From M55B154 sp964345775 (GTDB lineage Bacteria; Spirochaetota; UBA4802; UB4802): a DNA stretch of 10,143 nt. Position 1 is the stretch's first letter, and each line of letters starts with the position of its first letter. This document shows positions 6,953 to 10,143 of this stretch, piece by piece. The notes beneath the pieces are model-generated. The model worked only from the letters and a program-made list of their open reading frames with translations, was not told where the DNA came from and did no database searches. The stretch is from positions 1 to 10,143 of the forward strand of contig CAYFSO010000108.1 in assembly GCA_964345775.1 (NCBI GenBank). Reading direction: 5' to 3'. Position numbers and translations under genes: made by a program.

Positions 6953-6970
6953 GCAATTACGTATAATTGC
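6953..6970. repeat. Short inverted repeat in the tetR leader
   Basis: GCAATTA (6953-6959) and TAATTGC (6964-6970) flank CGTA, ending 33 bp before the tetR ATG. It is unrelated in sequence to the operator at 6807-6834. It could be a second regulator site or a small mRNA hairpin near a weak ribosome binding site. Confidence 0.45.
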
Positions 6971-7003
6971 ACATTAAAATAATAAACACCACAGGTCTTT
7001 CAT

Positions 7004-7660
7004 ATGAAAAGTACGGACAGAAAACAATGGGAAAAAGAACAGCGTCAGAACAGGATAATTGATATCGCCGAAAATATCTTTTTTGAAAAGGGAATCGATG
7101 GTACAACAATTGAAGAGATCGCCCATGCCGCCGGCTACAACAAGCGGACACTTTACCTGTATTTCAAGGACAAGGAAGAAATATTTCTCGCCGTAGTACT
7201 TCGCGCATTACAGTTGTTCAATCAGATGTTACAAGATGCCTTTGATAATCCACATCCCGGGAAAACAATTATTTTCAGCCTGGCCCGTGCGTTTTTCAAG
7301 TTTTCTATTGACCACCCTGAATATTTTCACCTCATGATGGTATACGAGTCCAGGAATTGCGTATATTATCCAGCACAATCAGATGAAGCCAGGAATGGTG
7401 AATACCGTGAAGCATGCCAGGATGTCACCGACCAGAACGCCGAACTGGTTACCAGGGCTATTGAATCGGGCATCAATTCAGGTTCTATTCGCAATGACCT
7501 GCTCCCACGACAATTGATGCTGCTGTTATGGGGCGAGATATTTGGGGTCATGCAGATAATTCTCATGCGAAAGAATCATTTCGAAGATGCTTACGGGATA
7601 AGCTATGATAAACTCTTTGATTATTTCCTTGAAATAACAGAAAGAGCCCTGAAGCCATGA
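7004..7660 (+). CDS. TetR-family transcriptional regulator
   Basis: The 218-residue product has the standard TetR layout: an N-terminal DNA-binding domain (about 16-62) and an all-helical ligand-binding domain behind it. The helix-turn-helix reads TTIEEIAHAAGYNKRTLYLYF (34-54, in part), with the recognition helix around 45-51, followed by the usual KDKEEIF. The C-terminal domain, from about 75 on (HPEYFHLMMVYE among others), binds an inducer that the sequence does not reveal. The ribosome binding site is weak (AGGT, seven bases before the ATG), consistent with low expression. The gene is divergent from the DUF819-lyase-aminotransferase operon and shares its promoter region with the 28-bp inverted repeat, so it is most likely the repressor of that operon and of itself. 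It ends only 2 bp from the stop of the convergent sulfatase gene. Confidence 0.93.
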   Translation: MKSTDRKQWEKEQRQNRIIDIAENIFFEKGIDGTTIEEIAHAAGYNKRTLYLYFKDKEEIFLAVVLRALQLFNQMLQDAFDNPHPGKTIIFSLARAFFKFSIDHPEYFHLMMVYESRNCVYYPAQSDEARNGEYREACQDVTDQNAELVTRAIESGINSGSIRNDLLPRQLMLLLWGEIFGVMQIILMRKNHFEDAYGISYDKLFDYFLEITERALKP

Positions 7661-7662
7661 GA

Positions 7663-9528
7663 TCACGTTTCTTTTAAACGTAAAACATATGAATCACCGT
7701 ATTTTTCTGAATAATAATCTTCGCGGATTCGCTGTGCCAGTAACCCGGTAATGAGAAACAAGAATGCCAGCAGAAGAATGGGCAATGATACGGCTACGAT
7801 GGCTACCCCTGTCCAGAAAAGACTTGAAAATAATGTATCAATCTTCCTGCTCAACCTGAATATCCCGTGAACAGGTGGAGCACCCGGCTTCCTGAACAGC
7901 CTGTAACCGAAACTGATGACAAAACCCGTAACGCCCGCCAGTGCTGCCATTATTCCGGCATCCATCCATGACGTTCCAAACCACAATGGTGATATGATGG
8001 AAAATGCGAAAAGAAGAGATACTGCAGCTGTACGCAGGCCAAGAATAGACCAGCCCCTTTTACCCTGGCTTCTGTAAGCTTCGTATAGCTCTCTTCTATT
8101 TGCAGGACGTGAAAACAGTAACAGGAGCAGGGTTGCTATGGCATATACGGAAGCCACAAGCCACGAGTTAAACAACCCGAACGCATACACCATTTTACCT
8201 GCCAGCGGAAATGTATCCGATTCTTCTCTTGCTTCTGCCATCATGCGGCTTAGTTCATCTGCCATTGCTGGATATTCAGATGATACATCATTTGTTTCAC
8301 CCGGATCTTTTCCAAGATTATATAACTCAACATCATTTTCCGGGAATAAACGGACATTTAAGCGTACTGCCTTCCAGTTTTCTTTTAGTATGGCCTGTTT
8401 CCCACCCTGCTCGTGGAACTCCCAGTATAGAAAATCATGTTTCTTTTGATATGCAGGTTTTCCTCTTAATGCCGGCACCATGGAGATGCCATCGGTATCA
8501 GCTGGCGCATCAGCACCGGTCAATTCTGCGAATGTCGGCATCATGTCCCAGAATGCGCTCACGTGTGTACTTATACTGCCGGGTGTGATGTTGCCAGGCC
8601 ACCATGCTATCATTGGAACCCTTATCCCCCCCTCGTAAAGATCACGTTTCATTCCACGGAATGGGCCGTTGCTGTTAAAGTAATCGGGGTCATATCCACC
8701 TTCCGCATGGGGACCGTTATCACTGGTAAAGATCACCAGGGTTTCTTTATCAATTCCCGCATCTCCAAGTTTTTTGATTATTTTTCCAACATCCCTGTCA
8801 AGCCGTGATATCATGGCCGCATACTTTTTCTTATTTACAGGCCAGTCCCTGTCAGCATATTCTCCCAGGTCTGGTACCTGTAATTTGGCATGCGGAATAG
8901 AGTACGCCAGGTACAGGAAGAAAGGACCATTTTTCTCTCTTTCTATAAACTCAAGTGCTTCCATGGTAAACAGGTCATGGGTATATTTCTTTCCACCCAG
9001 TTCTACTTTTGTATTGTTTTTCCAAATGTGATGGGGATAATACTCATGTGCCTGCCTCTGGCAGAGGTAACCGAAAAAATGCTTAAAACCATGCCTCGAT
9101 GGTACTCCTTCAGTACCCGGTCCTCCAAGTCCCCATTTACCCACTATTGCGCTTGTATACCCTTCATTATTCAGCATGTCGGCAATGGTTGTAATATCTT
9201 TTTTTAGTGCCAGCTGACCTTCGGGAAGCTTCTCCCTGTTTCCCCGAATGTATGTATGCCCTGTATGCTTACCGGTTAAAAAGCTGCATCGTGATGGGGC
9301 ACAAACAGCTGCCCCTGCGTAATGATGTGTAAACAACATTCCTTCTGAAGCTAACCTGTCAATGTTTGGCGTACTGATTTCAGTTTGGCCATAACAGCCA
9401 AAATCACCATATCCGGCATCATCTGCCAGTATGTATATAATATTTGGTTTAGAAGGTTTTTTGAATTGAGAATACCCCGGCTTGCTTATGGTAAAGGTCA
9501 ATGTTATGATCACAAGTAACCGAATCAT
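7663..9528 (-). CDS. Exported sulfatase fused to a C-terminal membrane domain
   Basis: The 621-residue product begins with a Sec signal peptide (1-20, GYS then QF). A type I, formylglycine-dependent sulfatase domain (about 28-435) follows: metal-binding ADD (35-37), the CAPSR signature with C76 as the residue converted to formylglycine, GKWGLG (130-135), PHAK (212-215) and TSDNGPH (268-274). It ends with the usual ELYNLGKDPGETNDV segment (401-415). It would hydrolyse a sulfate ester in the periplasm; the substrate is unknown. Residues 445-600 are unusual for the family: four or five membrane segments (about 448-472, 497-516, 523-543, 567-598). The end (GIFRLSR at 555-561, then RIREDYYSEKYGDSY) resembles the tail of isoprenylcysteine/phosphatidylethanolamine methyltransferases. 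AGGAG seven bases upstream supports the ATG at 9528. Maturation would need a formylglycine-generating enzyme, not seen in this window. Confidence 0.92.
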   Translation of the reverse strand: MIRLLVIITLTFTISKPGYSQFKKPSKPNIIYILADDAGYGDFGCYGQTEISTPNIDRLASEGMLFTHHYAGAAVCAPSRCSFLTGKHTGHTYIRGNREKLPEGQLALKKDITTIADMLNNEGYTSAIVGKWGLGGPGTEGVPSRHGFKHFFGYLCQRQAHEYYPHHIWKNNTKVELGGKKYTHDLFTMEALEFIEREKNGPFFLYLAYSIPHAKLQVPDLGEYADRDWPVNKKKYAAMISRLDRDVGKIIKKLGDAGIDKETLVIFTSDNGPHAEGGYDPDYFNSNGPFRGMKRDLYEGGIRVPMIAWWPGNITPGSISTHVSAFWDMMPTFAELTGADAPADTDGISMVPALRGKPAYQKKHDFLYWEFHEQGGKQAILKENWKAVRLNVRLFPENDVELYNLGKDPGETNDVSSEYPAMADELSRMMAEAREESDTFPLAGKMVYAFGLFNSWLVASVYAIATLLLLLFSRPANRRELYEAYRSQGKRGWSILGLRTAAVSLLFAFSIISPLWFGTSWMDAGIMAALAGVTGFVISFGYRLFRKPGAPPVHGIFRLSRKIDTLFSSLFWTGVAIVAVSLPILLLAFLFLITGLLAQRIREDYYSEKYGDSYVLRLKET

Positions 9529-9554
9529 GAATAGCTCCTGTAAGGGTAATTACC

Positions 9555-9560
9555 ATTATA
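9555..9560 (-). promoter_or_regulatory. Candidate -10 box of the sulfatase gene
   Basis: A full-consensus TATAAT is read on the minus strand at 9560-9555, 26 bp before the ATG. No good -35 lies at normal distance; TTGACC (9588-9583) is 22 bp away, which is too far. A terminator lies just upstream at 9608-9636, so the gene needs its own promoter and this is the best candidate. Confidence 0.3.
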
Positions 9561-9607
9561 TTCAACAGTATATTATTTCTAAGGTCAAACGAAATCAGCA
9601 CATTAAT

Positions 9608-9636
9608 AAAAAAAGCTGCCGTTATAAAACGGCAGC
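9608..9636 (-). terminator. Intrinsic terminator of the cold-shock gene
   Basis: GCTGCCGTT (9615-9623) and AACGGCAGC (9628-9636) form a perfect 9-bp, GC-rich stem with a 4-base loop. On the minus strand it is followed by seven T residues (the A-run at 9608-9614). This is a canonical Rho-independent terminator. It lies 35 bp beyond the cold-shock stop and separates that gene from the sulfatase gene. Confidence 0.93.
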
Positions 9637-9640
9637 CAAG

Positions 9641-9660
9641 TAGTAAATTGTGGTTTACTA
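9641..9660. repeat. Second hairpin in the cold-shock 3' UTR
   Basis: TAGTAAA (9641-9647) and TTTACTA (9654-9660) form a perfect 7-bp, AT-rich stem with a 6-base loop, between the cold-shock stop codon and its intrinsic terminator. No T-run follows it. It may stabilise the transcript 3' end. Confidence 0.5.
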
Positions 9661-9670
9661 GATATTATAA

Positions 9671-9871
9671 TTATATAGCTCTCACAGAAACAGCTCGCGG
9701 CCCTTTCTCGCTATTTTCGATCTCAAATTCAACTGCATCACCTTCTTTCAGGGTTTTAAATCCATCTCCCTGAATACCGGTATAATGAACGAATACGTCT
9801 GTACCGTCCTCTTTTGAGATGAAACCGAATCCCTTCTTTTCGTTAAACCACTTAACAGAACCTTTAGGCAT
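9671..9871 (-). CDS. csp: Cold-shock domain protein (CspA family)
   Basis: The 66-residue product is a single OB-fold cold-shock domain that binds single-stranded RNA and DNA and acts as an RNA chaperone in the cytoplasm. The start MPKGSVKWFNEKKGFGFI is typical. RNP1 is KGFGFI (13-18) and RNP2 is VFVHY (26-30), with the usual aromatic surface (W8, F9, F15, F17, F27, H29). Y30 occupies the place often held by F or S in other members. Length matches the family. AAGGAG (9879-9884 on the complement), seven bases before the ATG, fixes the start. The gene is monocistronic, closed by a strong terminator at 9608-9636. Its leader contains a cold-box-like element, so cold-inducible control is possible, although many family members are constitutive. 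Confidence 0.96.
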   Translation of the reverse strand: MPKGSVKWFNEKKGFGFISKEDGTDVFVHYTGIQGDGFKTLKEGDAVEFEIENSEKGPRAVSVRAI

Positions 9872-9897
9872 TTTAATACTCCTTAAAATAATTTGCG

Positions 9898-9908
9898 GCT
9901 GTACGCCA
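9898..9908 (-). promoter_or_regulatory. Cold-box-like element in the csp leader
   Basis: Read on the minus strand, TGGCGTACAGC matches the E. coli cold box TGACGTACAGA at 9 of 11 positions, including the GTACAG core. It ends 26 nt before the csp ATG. If TATCAT (9918-9913) is the -10 box, transcription would begin within or next to this element, as in E. coli cspA where it lies near the mRNA 5' end. The leader would be far shorter than that of E. coli cspA. Confidence 0.4.
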
Positions 9909-9909
9909 T

Positions 9910-9933
9910 AGTATGATATAATAATTTCATACT
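9910..9933. repeat. Inverted repeat in the csp promoter region
   Basis: AGTATGA (9910-9916) and TCATACT (9927-9933) are perfect 7-bp complements with a 10-bp AT-only spacer. The minus-strand -10 candidate TATCAT (9918-9913) overlaps the left arm. It may be an operator or simply promoter AT-richness. Confidence 0.4.
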
Positions 9934-9940
9934 TTGAACT

Positions 9941-9969
9941 CTATTAACACCTGCATTTTTTATTGTCAA
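9941..9969 (-). promoter_or_regulatory. Alternative upstream csp promoter
   Basis: A full-consensus TTGACA (9969-9964, minus strand) is followed 17 bp later by TAATAG, a poor -10; GTTAAT at 15 bp spacing is a better box at a poorer distance. A transcript from here would carry a leader of about 65 nt that includes the inverted repeat and the cold-box-like element. Confidence 0.3.
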
Positions 9970-10056
9970 CATATTATTAGTATTACATATTTTTTTATAA
10001 TGATAATTACGAGGTAACTTTTTCTAATCAAATTGTCTAACATATTTTAAAATAAC

Positions 10057-10143
10057 ATGGTAAAAGCGATTTACATAATATTCCCGGTTCTGGTCATAAC
10101 TTTCGTGATTACAATAATGCTCCATCCTGGAGAAAAAGATATC
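10057..10143 (+). CDS. Start of a possible membrane or exported protein (cut by window edge)
   Basis: An open frame starts at the ATG at 10057 and runs 29 codons to the window end without a stop. It reads MVKAIYIIFPVLVITF, then a few more hydrophobic residues, then HPGEKDI. That is one basic residue followed by a long hydrophobic segment, like a signal anchor or signal peptide. An in-frame TAA at 10048-10050 closes the frame upstream. There is no convincing Shine-Dalgarno sequence before the ATG, which lowers confidence. It is divergent from csp. Bases 9970-10056 are AT-rich and show nothing else clear. Confidence 0.4.
   Translation, partial: MVKAIYIIFPVLVITFVITIMLHPGEKDI

Noticed and set aside
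7665..7681. ACGTTT-CTTTT-AAACGT hairpin as terminator for tetR
   Set aside because: The stem is only 6 bp, AT-rich, inside the 3' end of the sulfatase coding region, and is not followed by a T-run.
8138..9207. Several open frames on the + strand opposite the sulfatase gene
   Set aside because: They have no ribosome binding sites or recognisable domains and lie antisense to a gene with full sulfatase motifs.

Overview
The window looks like chromosomal DNA of a Gram-negative bacterium. It encodes periplasmic or membrane proteins with Sec-type signal peptides, uses AGGAG-type ribosome binding sites, and has sigma-70-like promoters with AT-rich spacers. I cannot place it taxonomically; Spirochaetota or Desulfobacterota-like lineages would fit, but that is a guess. 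I see no rRNA, tRNA, CRISPR array or insertion sequence.

Layout, left to right. Bases 1-457 hold an unassigned 59-codon gene (89-268) and an AT-rich leader. Next comes a long-chain acyl-CoA synthetase of the FAA1/COG1022 type (458-2290, +), then a secreted 71-residue protein with six cysteines in mirror-symmetric spacing (2423-2638, +). A perfect 16-bp hairpin (2654-2690) separates these from a leftward three-gene operon, read from 6759 down to 2690. In order of transcription it encodes a DUF819-family membrane protein (TTG start), a sphingosine-1-phosphate-lyase-like PLP enzyme and a class III PLP aminotransferase. A divergent TetR-family regulator (7004-7660, +) lies upstream of that operon.

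The 244-bp divergent region is the best-resolved regulatory element. A 12-bp inverted repeat with a 4-bp spacer is centred exactly on the -10 box of a near-consensus leftward promoter. A rightward TTGACA/TATTAT promoter faces it, and its predicted start falls inside the same repeat. The simplest reading is a TetR operator that represses the operon and autoregulates tetR.

Converging on tetR with a 2-bp gap is a leftward gene (7663-9528, -) encoding an exported sulfatase fused to a multi-spanning membrane domain whose end resembles isoprenylcysteine/phosphatidylethanolamine methyltransferases. Upstream of it is a cold-shock protein gene (9671-9871, -) with a strong intrinsic terminator and a cold-box-like leader. 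The right edge carries the start of a possible membrane protein (10057 onward, +).

How the genes may work together (inference). The TetR-controlled cassette has the shape of an inducible catabolic module: a permease-like protein, a C-C lyase for a phosphorylated amino alcohol such as a sphingoid-base phosphate, and an aminotransferase for a small amine product. The neighbouring acyl-CoA synthetase could activate the fatty acid derived from a lyase aldehyde product, but it is transcribed separately. The substrate of the cassette is unknown.
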